Positions 1 to 12,017 of a stretch of 64,000 bases of DNA are shown here, piece after piece. Position 1 is the first letter of the stretch. The number at the start of each line of letters is the position of its first letter. The position numbers were made by a program, and so were the translations under genes. The notes under the pieces were generated by a model, which searched no databases, was not told the DNA's origin, and worked only from the letters and a program-made list of their open reading frames with translations. Location: assembly GCA_038496445.1 (NCBI GenBank), contig JALMLS010000564.1, forward strand, positions 310,001-374,000. Direction: 5' to 3'. This DNA is from Trichosphaerium sp. ATCC 40318 (Eukaryota > Discosea > Flabellinia > Trichosidae).

Positions 1-831
1 GTGATTTTAACTGGAACAATGATTTGTATTGCTATGATATTGGTACAGTATTCAAATAACAAGTCATGGAATTAACGGTTTTTTGTTGTGTAGAGACTTC
101 CACTTGGGCTACTATAACTACTGCAGGCACTCCCCCTACTAGACGGTGTGCGTGCGTATCTTCAGTTATTGGAAATAAAGTGTACATGTTCGGAGGACGT
201 GACTTACAACAACGTGTAAATGACGTACATTGCTTGACGTTCGCGGAAGGTGCCCTTTAAAATATTTCTATTTTACTTCTTCTCACCTCTGTTATCTAGG
301 CTCTCAACCTACATGGGTACCTGTTAAACCTAAAGGTGTAGCCCCACTTCAACGTAGTTTTCATACTGCTGTAACGATAGGTAATGCCAGACAATAATTT
401 TTTAAAGCTGAACATTTTAGGTACAAAATTCTTGGTTATTGGTGGACTTTCTCGGATGAATGAGCATTTCGGAGATGTCCACATCTTCGACTCAGTAACC
501 GAAGCATGGCTTAGTCCGAAATGCGAGACACATCTACAAAAAAGAGGTAAGTGTACTGGATCATTGCTTCAAGTTGAATGCAAGCTAATAATTTGTTTAA
601 AAAGGCTTTCATGGTTCATGCGTTGTTGGATCCACACTCTACGTATTTGGCGGTTCTAGTGGCTTTGACCCACAGCGTGGTGCACCAGCAATGTATCTAA
701 ATGATTTGCAGAGTGCTGATCTTACCGCTATCGCTGCTGCCAAGGTAACCATTCCAGAAGAACCAAAACCAGATGCAGCTGAAGAAGTAAAAGCTACAGA
801 CGCTACTGAAGAGCAAGCGATGGAAGAGTAA
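1..831 (+). CDS. Kelch-repeat protein, C-terminal part
   Basis: The gene enters from the left edge, so its start is missing. Joining exons across short introns gives successive Kelch blades with the usual hydrophobic-plus-GG cores (VYMFGGRD, FLVIGGLS, LYVFGGSS) and spaced aromatic residues (TWVPV, AWLSP). The last blade is followed by an acidic, Ala/Glu-rich tail ending EEQAMEE. Kelch propellers are protein-interaction modules found in ubiquitin-ligase adaptors, actin binders and HCF-like factors. No BTB, F-box or other partner domain is visible in the part present, so the exact role cannot be assigned. The family call is firm and the specific identity is unknown. Confidence 0.8.
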
Positions 832-945
832 CGTCGAAAGTGGTAGATTGTCAATTTGGTTTGTATTTGTACAGTTTTAATGTGTTTACGTAACGCTACG
901 CATACTGGTGTTGTTTTATGGCGTCTAGTCTGTTTTTCGTGTCAT

Positions 946-1341
946 TTAGCACACAAAATTTCTGGCATCTCTGATTGTTTTTGGTGGGCGGACAAAAAAT
1001 ATAGGCGGTCCTGTTCTGAGGTCTGGGTGGATGGAATGTTGTAATTGTGATAAGTCGTATTTCAAATCGCGTTTCTTTGCAGAATATAGCCTCTTATTCA
1101 GCCACGTAACTGCCTTGAATGATGGAGCTTTCTTATCAAGAGATTGTAAAGCAACAACTTTGAAAGGGCCTTTTTTAGGATTTGCGCGCTTAGTAACTCT
1201 CGAGGAGAGTTTTTTAGTGTCCTTGTTTAGTTTGGCGTTCGCTTTGCGTTGTTTACGCACTATTTCTCGTTTTTTATTCTGTGCATCCTCCTCGGCGACT
1301 GCACCGAGAAGACTCGCGTCTAAATTGGCAAGAGCGTCCAT
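946..1341 (-). CDS. Small basic protein, unrecognised
   Basis: A single open frame of 131 codons starts at ATG with an acidic N-terminus (MDALANLDASLLGAVAEED). A strongly Lys/Arg-rich central stretch follows, and the C-terminal third contains Trp, Tyr and a PPIFFVRPP segment. The charge pattern suits a nucleolar or ribosome-biogenesis protein, but I do not recognise a family. It is convergent with the Kelch gene, with about 115 bp between the stops. The next gene, on the plus strand, starts about 410 bp beyond its start codon. The complementary strand is also open here, but its composition is less protein-like. Confidence 0.5.
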   Translation of the reverse strand: MDALANLDASLLGAVAEEDAQNKKREIVRKQRKANAKLNKDTKKLSSRVTKRANPKKGPFKVVALQSLDKKAPSFKAVTWLNKRLYSAKKRDLKYDLSQLQHSIHPDLRTGPPIFFVRPPKTIRDARNFVC

Positions 1342-1753
1342 TAAGTTTGTAATTCCAACCTTTGCAGGTCAAAGCATGTAAAACATTTCAAATTTCTCTC
1401 AGAAAAAATTGTAGTAAGTTTGTAGCGTGAGATCTTTGATTCAAAAATGTCTTGTGTAATGTTACAAGTCTGACTGTAAGTATCACGTTCGGGGTACAGA
1501 TGTGACAATCACTGATCAGAATTTCAACCGAAAATTAAGCTGGTACTATTGTTCCAATACAACTTGATCACGTGTCTCATATAAAAAGACAATATACAAT
1601 GCAAACTACAAAAACTGCATACACTTTTTGTGGTGCATAACTTGCAAATTTCTAGCGCGTAGAAATGAGAGTTGGCATTATGTGAAAATTAGCAAAAATG
1701 GCATTTTTTCTCCCTTCAAGATACACAAAACAAACGTAGCATTCGTCGATCGC
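1342..1753. other. Intergenic, divergent upstream region
   Basis: About 410 bp lie between the start codons of two divergent genes. I see a CACGTG palindrome near 1569, A+T-rich tracts and no convincing gene. The region presumably carries both promoters. Confidence 0.4.
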
Positions 1754-4700
1754 ATGACAAGCGAAGTAGTTCAAAAGGCTACAGCCTTATTGACGTTAAG
1801 AGATACATTGGGTAATAGTTTTGTACGTAGCGTCCTCTTATGTTTAAAAAGGTGCATTCTATGAGCCTCAAAAGGCTGCGTTGTTACAAACAGCCCTTTC
1901 GAAACCAATAAAAGAAGTTAAACCGTTGGCCAGCGAACTGGTCTCTATTGGGTTCACTACTGCCACAGAGTTGGCCTCGTACAAAGTTTTTGGTGTGTTG
2001 TGTGACACAAACGCTTTATTCTTATTTGTGCCTGTAGATGATACTGCCGACTCTGAAGAAGTCAATACCGTAATAGCGGGTAGTACCATTGTAAAAACCC
2101 TAGCAAAACGCATTAGGTACCTAAAACGCATTACAATCAGCGTTTTTACATTCTTAGTGACGTACTCAAAAAAGATGAGGGTGCTATAACCGCGTTATTC
2201 ATGGCAATGTCAACAGAAGAAGATTTTTCGCTATCGCAATTTCTTGACATGCACGAAAAAAACAAGTGTTTTGGCGTACTAGAGGATGTTATGAGCACTG
2301 GCGAGCAGCAACTCCTTAATAAGGTTGGCGCATTATTCAAGCCATATCCAGTTAAAGGTACCTTCTCGTACTCGCTCAGGTTCTTACGTATTCAAGACTT
2401 GGACCTAAAAGAAGATATCACAAAAGATCAAGCCACTGAAAATGTTGATTCAACTCCAAATAGGTTCAATTATATAAATGTCTTGGTGAGTTACTGCCAT
2501 TCGCAATAAGGTTTTTAAATCTCATAAGCTCATCTAGGCTTCCGCTAAAGTGACAGGGGTATGTAAAGAAGAACAGGAGAAGGAACTCAAATATTTGAGC
2601 ACCAAGTACAAAACATTTAATTGTGCGTTTCTACTAGCCACCCAATAACGACACCATATCCATTAATTATTTGTAGATAAATTTCAAGAGGAAGAGGGAT
2701 TGCATTCCTTCGTTCTAACAATTGTTCCATTCCAAGATCACAAAAAGCTTAAAAACAGAGGCACGTTTTTACTCAAAAAATCCAAATACTGACGCTGGAT
2801 GTAGTCGCAGCAAAGATTAAGTTTGTTCTACCAACTCAATACCCACTTACTGATAGACCTGACATATACGTCAAGGGATTAAGAGGTCTCAAACTATGGG
2901 AAGCAAAGCGACTAGAGAATTTCATCTCAAACCGTGCTCATTCTTTTATTGGAAATACTATGATAAAATCTCTTATTACTAATGCAAAGCATTGGTTGTT
3001 TGATAAAAATAATGCCTTACTTCCAAGTAAACTCAGAGAGGTACCTTTTTATTTCAATTTAAAGAAAGAAGAAAAAAATAAGAAGAGGAGCAAATTGTCT
3101 TTTTAGGCTTTGCCAAACGAGAAAAATGTGGAGGAAGCGATAAAAATGCTGAACGATTTCAAGCTCGCAGGCAAGATGAAGCTTGTAAATACTTCAGCAG
3201 CTTCATGTGTAGCATCTTCGACGTACGTTAAAACCATATAAGATTCAAAGAATTGATTTACAACACTTTGTCTCTTTGTATTATCCGTAGCTCACCATCC
3301 GTGGTAGTTATATCTTAGATGTTTCTCCCAAAACATTGTCAACACTTGAAGCTGTTTTATACGTTGGTAAGCAGGAAAAAGCGAAATGAAACAAGTGACA
3401 AAATGAACTTACTTTGTGCATAGTATATGATGACCCTGAATTCATTCTTCGTTTGGCGTTATATATCAGACAAGTACAAATACCAAATCAATATAATGTA
3501 GCTAAACTACTATAGGCTCTTAATATTCGTAGCACCGCTAACCTTTTACTTGCTTGCGCAGCCAACTACAGAGTATGTCATCCATTCTTTGCAAAATACT
3601 TTTGTAGTATTGTGAGACTACCAACAGATATGCTACAAGTACGTTCATCTAACTGAGTATAAACGGCGCCCCAATACTAAGTCCCTGCGTTCGTAGGTAG
3701 TTCAATTTTATAACGTTATGGAGAATCGTTATCTACCTCGCCCAGCATTGCCAACGTGCTTGAGAAATGGTATAAAATTCAAGTTCAAAGAATTTGACTT
3801 GTATCAATTGTCTAAGTACTGTAACGAGTCTAGACGCAAGCGTGCATTGTTGTAAGTTATCTAGAATATAATTAATTGGTATCTAAATTAATTAATTCTA
3901 GACGCTCTAAAGAAGCTCGCAAGAAGGCGAAAGGAACACAAAAAGAAGCTGTTCCATATTTAACTGTTAAGCACTTGATAAAAAAATGTCATATTTCTGA
4001 ACCAAGGAGACATGTCATGATGATTATGGGAGCAAAATATCCAAAAAATAAGGAAGAATTCGTAAAGAGTCGCTTGGATGGTGAGTTCGATCCTGAGATG
4101 GTACACATAATACGAAAATAATAAGTTTTGTTGACCAAAAAACCAGGCAGGTAAACGAATGAAATTGCCATCAGCAGACACGTGGGAGGCCAAATCAAGT
4201 AAGTTCTGTCCCTATTTTGCCACAAGTATTAACAACTTTTAGCTCAAGAGGGCAATGGTCCAGATATGTGGCAATCTCTAATTGATGCAAACAAGCTGCC
4301 ATTTATGGGTATGGAAAAGATATTTTACATCTCAGCTTACCCTTTGTCAAGCAATGTTAAGAAACTTACGTGCTATGCTTAAATGTGGTATATCAGAGGA
4401 ACATTTCAACAAGATAATAACCAGATTATGTGATGCTCGTGCCGTTACATCAAGCCGTCAATTACCGTAAGTATCACGGCCATTAAATTGTAATTGCTAA
4501 CTTTTTGTGACCTTTAGATTCCGATTCTTGTCAAGTTATTATGCTGTTGGTGTTAATATTAGACAACTAAACAAGTACATTACTTTGATGTTAATGAACG
4601 AATATAACTTATTGTTACCTAAAGGAACTTCAAGAGTGCCGGAAAGCGCAGGAAAAAAGTAAGAAACAGAACTTTTATATTTGTAGTCTTTGATTAACTC

Positions 4701-6121
4701 GTCATAGCTTCGTGCAAAATTTAAGCAAACCAAAAATTTACAAAACTTGGGCCGTCTTACAGCAGGTATGACCTAAAATAGTCGATGAAAAAGAAATGAA
4801 TCTGTACTTATCATTGTCAAACAGAGCAATTCGCAGTAGAGGAACGTAAGTATAAGAAAGTTCTTGCAAGTATGCCTCAATCAAGAATTTCTGCTAAACG
4901 TATAAAATTGATAAAAGACGCACTGAGCACCTCTGTTGGTAAGTTTATTGTTTTTACAGTTTATTCTTTATTTGATTAAATCGCAATAGACTTGGCTGCA
5001 AGGCATAATTTACCAGAACTTGAAGGTAGAACTATTGTACGTTACTTCGAATCGACTCAATTTCTCCAAAAAGAAACTCGTGGATGCTCTGAGTTCTTCA
5101 CATCTTGGTTACTCTGACTTTTTTTTTACACAGATTTGCGTCGATATCTCCAAAGCATTACGCAAGCCTTGTACCATGGGACAAACGAAACGGTAAGCTA
5201 CAACCATTAAAAAAATTGTAATTGAATTTTTTTTTGAAGATTGGCAATTGAAGTTGGTGTATTGCTTGGTTTGATGATTTATCGAGTTAATCCAAGTAAA
5301 ACTGATTTCTGGTTGTTCTCTTCTAGTTGTCAAAAGTATATTATTCGCGATCCTACGAAGAATATCCTTGAACTTTTGGATGATATCATGAAGGTACATT
5401 TTTTTTTTCCAATTCTAAATGTGAACACAGTTCGCTACCGAGCGCCAAAGACTGCAATTAAACTTTATCATTTGTACTTCTAACATGTTTTCTCTTATTA
5501 GATGACTTCCAATGCTAGCTCAAAGTCATCATTCCCTTATGAAACTATCAACAAGGCATTCCATCAACAAGATCTTCATCGCTTGATTGTTATTAGTGAC
5601 ATGGTATTAACGTTTTTATGATATGGCTTTGTTTGACTCTAATACTTTTTTCCGTTCTAGAACATTTGTACCTCTGTTCTACTAAAGGGCGCTAAGAATC
5701 CATTATTGGAGAGACTCGAAAAGTATAGAAAAGCGTAAGAAAACATAATAATTTTTTTTTTGGATGCATGTATTTACAAGTTTTACTCTAGTTGTGTCAA
5801 GGATATGGTATTTGTTTGCATAGATATTGTAGGTAGTGGAAAGTCTTTAACGGATCAAGATGAGTACAGTGACGGATACAATCCAAAGAATGTAAGACTC
5901 TGACTCTGACCTTAGTATTTTGAGGGATTTTTTTCTCATTGACTTGCTTTTTTTTAATTTGTTTGCTACAATAGGTTTTGATTTCTGGTTACAGCGAATC
6001 CATCTTAAGATTCTTGCCTATGTTGGGAGGAGGTCAATTAAACGAGATAGAAGAAGCTGACTCAATTTACCTCAATGGACCACGTGTTGCTGAATCATCA
6101 ACAAAAAAGACAACAGATTAA
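1754..6121 (+). CDS. RWD-TROVE-vWA protein, TEP1/Ro60-like
   Basis: A multi-exon gene encoding roughly 1,000 residues. After an unrecognised N-terminal region (about 1754-2560) comes an RWD domain (about 2560-3040). It starts at EEQEKELKYL and has the hallmark YP followed by P-x-I and a GL, then the helical end NAKHWLFDKN. A TROVE RNA-binding module follows (DDPEFILRLALYIRQ, LNIRSTANLLLACAAN, KKCHISEPRRHVM, LPSADTWEA). A C-terminal von Willebrand A domain follows (QICVDISKAL, FWLFSS, RLIVISD). TROVE plus vWA is the layout of Ro60 and of the TEP1 vault/telomerase-associated protein. The wording is nearest TEP1, but no NACHT or WD40 part follows. The MIDAS motif DxSxS reads DISKA, so metal binding may be altered. 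The RWD is joined to TROVE without a stop through several clean introns, including a GC-AG intron near 2756. The role is probably RNP binding. The RWD fusion is unusual. Confidence 0.8.
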
Positions 6122-6581
6122 CCATTCAGCAACAAAACCCTTGCAATAGCGCAACAGAGCTATTTTGAGCATGCTAGTGTACGAAAAAATAAAGAATAGG
6201 TTATAAAGATGTAGAACCTTAACTGAACATTGCTTTGCGACCTGCTACTTATCGCTAGTTTATGCTGCTCTCGGAAAAGTTTTCTTCTTTACAAATAGCA
6301 ACAAAATCGTTACCTTGCTTTTGAATTTTATTTGTCTGTAATATTACCAACAGACACCATGACTCATGAAAGAATCCAGTCTGCTCAAGCACGTGGTGAT
6401 GATCTTCCCTTTGTTGGTTGAAGTGGTAATTCACATAGTTTTACTTGTACACCTGCATTCCTGGAGGCTTCGATACAGAATCTGTAACTTTTCAAGTGTG
6501 ATTTTTGGCACCTTTAAGAGCGCCACGTGATTTTCGTGGTCAATGGTTTTATAGACAATAAAAATGTAGTATCTACGCACC
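6122..6581. other. Intergenic region
   Basis: About 460 bp between two plus-strand genes. It holds two CACGTG sites (6390 and 6524), the second inside the near-palindrome CCACGTGATTTTCGTGG. An A+T-rich TATA-like stretch lies near 6550. A 20-codon open frame near 6359 is too short to support. This is probably the promoter of the GT8 gene. Confidence 0.4.
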
Positions 6582-7646
6582 ATGAAGCCCCTCAAGCTCG
6601 CTATCAATTGTTATACACTTAACAAACGACAAACCTTACTTATCATAGCAACTACAGCTGTGCTAACCGCTTTTATAGTATATTATAATATAACAACATT
6701 TCAAGCGGTTCCATTTGCCACCATAAATTCTAAAGCACCACGATATTGTTACATGTCGTATTTGGGATCTGAAGACTATATTATAGATGCAATGGTATCA
6801 GGTTATTCTCTGAGTAAGGTGAGAAAGTATCCACACCATCTTTATGGCCCAGCAGACGTTCTTTCAAAATTACCAAAAGAAGCAAATGAGTTTTTTACAT
6901 CCATAAATGACATAGAATTATGGAAGGAATACAACGGCTCAGCGATAGCTAGACCTGCTGTATGGACACGAGTACTTCTATATGGTATTTTTGATGGTGT
7001 TTACGACAAGTGTTTGTTGATAGACATCGATACTGTCACAATTGGAGATCTTGATATTAGCTTCAATCTCGAGACTCCAGCAGGTATGATAGAGTATGAA
7101 AACGTGACCATAAATTGTGGTTTGGTATGGTTCCAACCTTCAAAAAAGTTACAATACAGCCTGGTATCGTATGCTAAAGAACATGCAAATGAGGGGTTGT
7201 ACTCAGACACACAAACTGGTGATCAGTGGTTACTCAATAAGGTTATTAAGAAATGGACAAGACTAGCACCTGAAGGTGTTGTGGTTGATGCTAGATTTAT
7301 GCAATTTCAAGTTTATCAGACTGGTCTTCGAAATGGAGAAGCTGCAGTCATTCATTATATTGGTAGCCCGAAACCGTCAAAGGCAATAGATAGTCTAAGA
7401 ATTGTTAGTTTTCAACATTGGTGGATGTTTTATTTTGAAATGTTAAGTACTTATCCTCATCTTAAGAACACTGTGTATGATTTAAAAAAAATCTATGGGA
7501 ATAATGATGTTACTGTTATGTTTTGGAGAAGTGTTCCGTATGAGGCTGTATATACAAAACAAGTGCCTGAATCAAAGGTACTAAAGAATGATGTTCTCAA
7601 ATTCAATAAGGATATTTCACTAGCATACAACCCATTTCATGAATAA
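6582..7646 (+). CDS. Glycosyltransferase family 8, type II membrane protein
   Basis: An intron-free frame of 354 codons. The short basic cytoplasmic N-terminus is followed by one membrane anchor at about residues 18-37, then a lumenal catalytic domain. The domain has the GT8 signatures: a DxD metal site DIDT at 148-151 after a hydrophobic strand, the acceptor-side motif TGDQWLLN, and near the C-terminus the HYIGSPKP motif that matches the H-x2-G-x2-K motif of glycogenin-like enzymes. GT8 enzymes are retaining transferases using UDP-sugars. The anchor indicates Golgi or ER action on glycoproteins, glycolipids or wall polymers rather than cytosolic glycogen priming. The sugar and acceptor cannot be read from sequence. 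The absence of introns is unusual among its neighbours. Confidence 0.85.
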   Translation: MKPLKLAINCYTLNKRQTLLIIATTAVLTAFIVYYNITTFQAVPFATINSKAPRYCYMSYLGSEDYIIDAMVSGYSLSKVRKYPHHLYGPADVLSKLPKEANEFFTSINDIELWKEYNGSAIARPAVWTRVLLYGIFDGVYDKCLLIDIDTVTIGDLDISFNLETPAGMIEYENVTINCGLVWFQPSKKLQYSLVSYAKEHANEGLYSDTQTGDQWLLNKVIKKWTRLAPEGVVVDARFMQFQVYQTGLRNGEAAVIHYIGSPKPSKAIDSLRIVSFQHWWMFYFEMLSTYPHLKNTVYDLKKIYGNNDVTVMFWRSVPYEAVYTKQVPESKVLKNDVLKFNKDISLAYNPFHE

Positions 7647-7917
7647 CAACTACAAAAAATAAATAGTAATTTGGTCATTGTGAAGACAAAATTTATAAAC
7701 GTTTTATTAGACAGCTAGTGGTAAAATCAATGCCCACTAGTCTACTAATACAATAAATTACTATCAACTGACGTTTAAGCAATACCAAATAAAAGGCTAC
7801 TTAATTTTTCTACGGAATGGTAACATTTGTGCAACCAAAAGCTGACCATATGGCAAAGATTATTTTTATGGTCAAACAAAACGTGAGGCTTCGTTCTTAC
7901 AATTACACTGGGTCGAT

Positions 7918-10900
7918 TTATTTACTTCGTAGTTTCTTCTTCTTCCTTACAAGCTGCTCTTCTTCTCCATCTGAATCACTGCCTACATCTACTTGACTCA
8001 TTAACCTCTTTGTCCTTAAGGAAACGATTCATTAGTTCCAAAATCAAAGCAGTAGTTTTTACCCAAGAGGAACAACTGTTTGTGTGTTATCTGCTACAAC
8101 ATCCATCTCACTTGCTATTTGGGCAACAGACATATCTGGTGCAGGTGTAGATGTAGGTTGTTCAAGAATATGCTTCATACTCCAAAGCGACAAACCCAAC
8201 TGCTTTTCCTAGAAACAGCCTTTACAATTATGCACAAAATAGAAGAAACAGAAGTGAATTGATAATAAAACACGTGTTTGCGTACTTGAGGTAAAGGCTT
8301 TGACATTTTAGCAAAGAATGTTCGTGCCATCTCAATGGCCATCTCAGTGGTTAGCGTCAATGTATCCTCAGTCAAATAGTCTCTTTTGTACTAATAAGCA
8401 AAAACAACATAAACCATCACGTGCCTTATCCACTGAGGTAGCTTTGTACGCTTGTCTCTTCTACCATATCTTACATCCGCGAAAACCATCAATCCATAGT
8501 CAGTCTTACCACGAATAACACGTCCTACACATTGACCAGCAGTACGCATTGCGTCAAATGTAAGGAAGTCACGTTCAGGAATCTTATAGTTTTGCCACAT
8601 ATACAGTAATCGCGCCTAGAAAATAAGTCAATGAGCGGTCTTTTAAGCATTCCTAAGAGAGCGAAACAGTAGAATCAAACACCAATTTTAGCATCAAAGT
8701 ACCTTTATAATTCTACTCTCTGTATAGACATATGGTGCTCCAAATAACATTACACAACGTCCATAATGTCCATCAAAATCAATACCTTCCGAAACTTTAC
8801 CTCTAGCTACACATAGTAACACGGCACCTATTTTAAAGTTGAGGAAATGTAAGTTAAGACATATGTATTTCAATAAAAACAACGTACCTCTTCCGCAGTC
8901 ACAAGCTTTTCTGTAGTTGTGTAGTGCCAATGTTGTCTCCGCCATATCACCCGTCTCTACGAATATAAGTTTATTCGCTAAGACTTGATCAAGTAACCCC
9001 AACTCATGCCATCGAGAAACAGTGGCTTAAAATTCAAGTATTAGAAAAATATCTTGCAAACACAAATCCAGTACGTACTTTCAAGATAAGAATATGAACT
9101 AAAAAAGCAAACCATGCCATCAGGTACAACAGATGAGAATTTAACTAAAGCCTGTCCATAATTTCGAACAACATCTGGTTCATCTCTGTGCTTATAATTG
9201 GCGTTAAGTTCAGTTTGATCATCACCTGTATTTGACTGTTAAAAACCAAGGCAACAAGCACCATCAAGAAAAAGCGTACCACTAGCAAGCACCATCGGAC
9301 ATAAACAGTTTCTAGCCAAAGACACAGATAAAACAGCTTCTCTCACCTTGTTTTTGATAAATCAAATGAACTCAGCGTTGCACGTGAAGGGAGTATAGAA
9401 GAGGTAACGTACTGGGGTTATATCTAGTAATTTTGGTAACATACCAATTGGAGATAAAGTACCAGAAGTAATAACAACATTTCTAAATTTTGATACAACT
9501 CCTTTCATACAAATAGACGCATCAAGACAGCTTAAACAAAGTTAGAATAAACAACACATGTCTATCCAAAAGAAAAGAAATCGTACCACAAGTGCATTAT
9601 AGGATCAGGTTTCGTCATTATACGTTCGTCTTTGTATGGTTCAGTGATGATTACAAAACCCTAGATAAAAAAAAGTATGAGCATGTGCAAGAAGTAATTA
9701 ACTCGTTTGTTGACATACCTTATCGTATGTTGCAGCTAGTGTAGCTAAATCGCATATCATGCCTACAGGAGCATACTGCATGATGTTTGTAAGTTCCAAG
9801 GCTTTTGTAAGCGAGTTAAGCCGTCTTGTCATGAACCTTAGATAGAAGATTAGAAGAAACAATGTGAACTAACAAGTCCTTACCTGAGTACTTTTGGTTC
9901 AATTTTTGTATCATCGTATAACGTTTGCATGAATGTCATTGGTGTCTCCGATATGACAGAGCGTCTATCTCTGAACCTCTCATAAAGGAATCCAACAAAA
10001 CTATCAAGAACACGAATAAACTGGTCAGCTTGACGAATCTCATCAGGCATGACTTCTTTAATAATATCTTTTGGCAACACTACAGCAATCAGCTAAATCA
10101 CTTCACCCACGTCTATGTATGTACCTGGATTTGGACGAGCGAATACTTCTGGTGTAGGTGCTTCTTGAGTTTCCGTAGTACCTGTTCTCTCTGCCTCTAA
10201 TCCTGCAAGAAGACTATTATATTCATCTTGTAATCTTGCTGCATCTTTTCTCTTTACATCACGGATAGCGTTCTTTAACATTTGAACATTTCTCTTTCCT
10301 GCATGCATTGTTTTATTATCAATATGTACACTAAGGGCATCAATACAAACTTGATCTAAAGAAGACTATCAGAGGAATTAACAACGAAAGCTATGTGGTC
10401 ATTAAGTTTGGTAGTTCTTTTTCTTTGGTTCGTGCCGATGTTGTGAGCCTCATCGAAAATGACAATGCAATCATTCGACAGTTGTTTTGAAATTAAATTA
10501 GATATTCTAGGATTGAGCAGATACTGGTAACTGTATATAACAACATCAGCAAAGTTCAATTGATTCCTTGCCAAATAGTAAGGACAAAACCCATGCTCTC
10601 GACTGACATTAATTAGTAAATACAAGCACACTTGCAACAAACTTGTACCCATATTTCTTCAAGTCCCTTAAAGAGAATATACCATTTAGTTTGTGATTTA
10701 CTCCGCTAGCTTGATCTTCAATATCTCTAAAGCTCTGGAATAAACTGTCATTTGTGGTAATGTATGTCAAAAGGAAAAATCTTTACCTCAAAGTAAGAAC
10801 ACAATTGATCTTTTTCACCTGCTGCCTTGAAATAGTCTCTACGAAAAGGAGCTATTTTATCATGGCACAATGAATCAACAATCTTCCTTGTCTGTCCTTT

Positions 10901-11394
10901 GGACACCTACAAGCTATGTGAGTAAGATACTGAAAGCAGAATCAATGTATGAACCTCTGGATTGACACATAGATTTTTGCGTGAAGACAATGACACGCCC
11001 GTTATTCGCTTGCCTGTCTGTGATTCTATGTACGCTGATACCTTCTTAAGCTCGGCAACTGTGTTCATCACTTCTGACACTGTACGACAACAATACAACT
11101 TAAATACGCGTGAAAACACTCCAAATTACTTCAACGCACCAGTTTACCGCTTCTGCCGTTGACAAGCAAACTACAAATTAATGCAAGCATAGAAACGGTT
11201 TTTCCTGTACCCGTAGGCATCTCTAGTACTATGGGGCCCTACATACGCTTCAGAATGTAATTGCATGGAAAAGGTATTGCCGTTTTATCTAAACCCTTCT
11301 TTAACTCAAGCATATACTTGTATTGTTCCGGGTAGATGTATTGATACGGAAAATAAACTAACTGGCCATCCAGAAAAAACCTATCAAGCGTCAT
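7918..11394 (-). CDS. ERCC2: TFIIH helicase XPD/RAD3 (ERCC2)
   Basis: A multi-exon gene for the 5'-3' DNA helicase of TFIIH, used in nucleotide excision repair and transcription initiation. The start [17 protein letters not shown] is followed by the PEQYKYM motif, Walker A (EMPTGTGKT) and SSRKNLC. The four iron-sulphur cysteines are in place (NLC, SLC, QLC, FCPYYLA). The DEAH box lies in [10 protein letters not shown], then [16 protein letters not shown] and the late motif [10 protein letters not shown]. These match the XPD family in order and spacing. The C-terminus ends in a short basic tail after an acidic stretch (stop at 7918). About ten short introns can be placed. The start was chosen because it aligns with the conserved XPD N-terminus. 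Confidence 0.93.
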
Positions 11395-12017
11395 TATTGA
11401 GACAACTGCGAAACAGAACCACTCACTTCATTGTATAACGTTTGGTGCACTTTACACTAACCAAGAAAAGTAAGCAAGGTTTCCTTAACTTATTTGAATC
11501 AAACGCCACGTGAAAACATCATTCTACAACTCTTATCGCTTGTTTACAAGTTCTAGTATGTCGTACAGTATCAGCCGTACGTTGTATGCATTCAACATAA
11601 CGAAGAGCACAGAAAAACACAACCACTTGTCAGATGGTACCGAGAAATTACTTGGTTTTGTTCACAGCGTTTAGAATCAATTTTCTTCATTTGGTTAAGT
11701 ATTATGGTCTTTCTATGCTTGGTGGTATTGTTATTCATGTATCTACCAAACATTTACCAACATATCAAGTCATCACGTGACCTCCATTTTGTTCTTCAAA
11801 CAAAGTTTTCAAAAACTAGTAAAAGGTTTGCAATAGCAATGTGACGAGCGCTAACAACCTTTAAGGTCTTCCGCAACTGACAACGAATCCCTGACGAACG
11901 TAGAAAATAATTACATGGATGTTGTAACCATGGAGCAGCCCTCCTAATAATACCACAAGGAGAGAAAAAAGACAGCATTTTAAAATGTTATTGGAGGTTT
12001 TTTTTGGTATGTACAGC
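11395..12017. other. Intergenic region with weak small reading frames
   Basis: About 620 bp. On the plus strand an ATG at 11557 opens a short frame followed by a possible 31-nt intron and a hydrophobic segment, but the frame of the hydrophobic part does not join cleanly. On the minus strand 11796-11978 is open for 60 codons from ATG, with an amphipathic, Arg-containing N-terminus resembling a mitochondrial presequence. Two CACGTG sites occur (about 11507 and 11774). I would not call either frame a gene with confidence. Confidence 0.3.

Noticed and set aside
1754-6121. Calling the TROVE gene a true TEP1 (telomerase/vault subunit).
   Set aside because: No NACHT or WD40 region follows the vWA domain, so only TEP1/Ro60-like is justified.
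6359-6421. Twenty-codon frame before the GT8 gene as a possible small peptide or upstream ORF.
   Set aside because: It is too short and has no supporting signal beyond an ATG.
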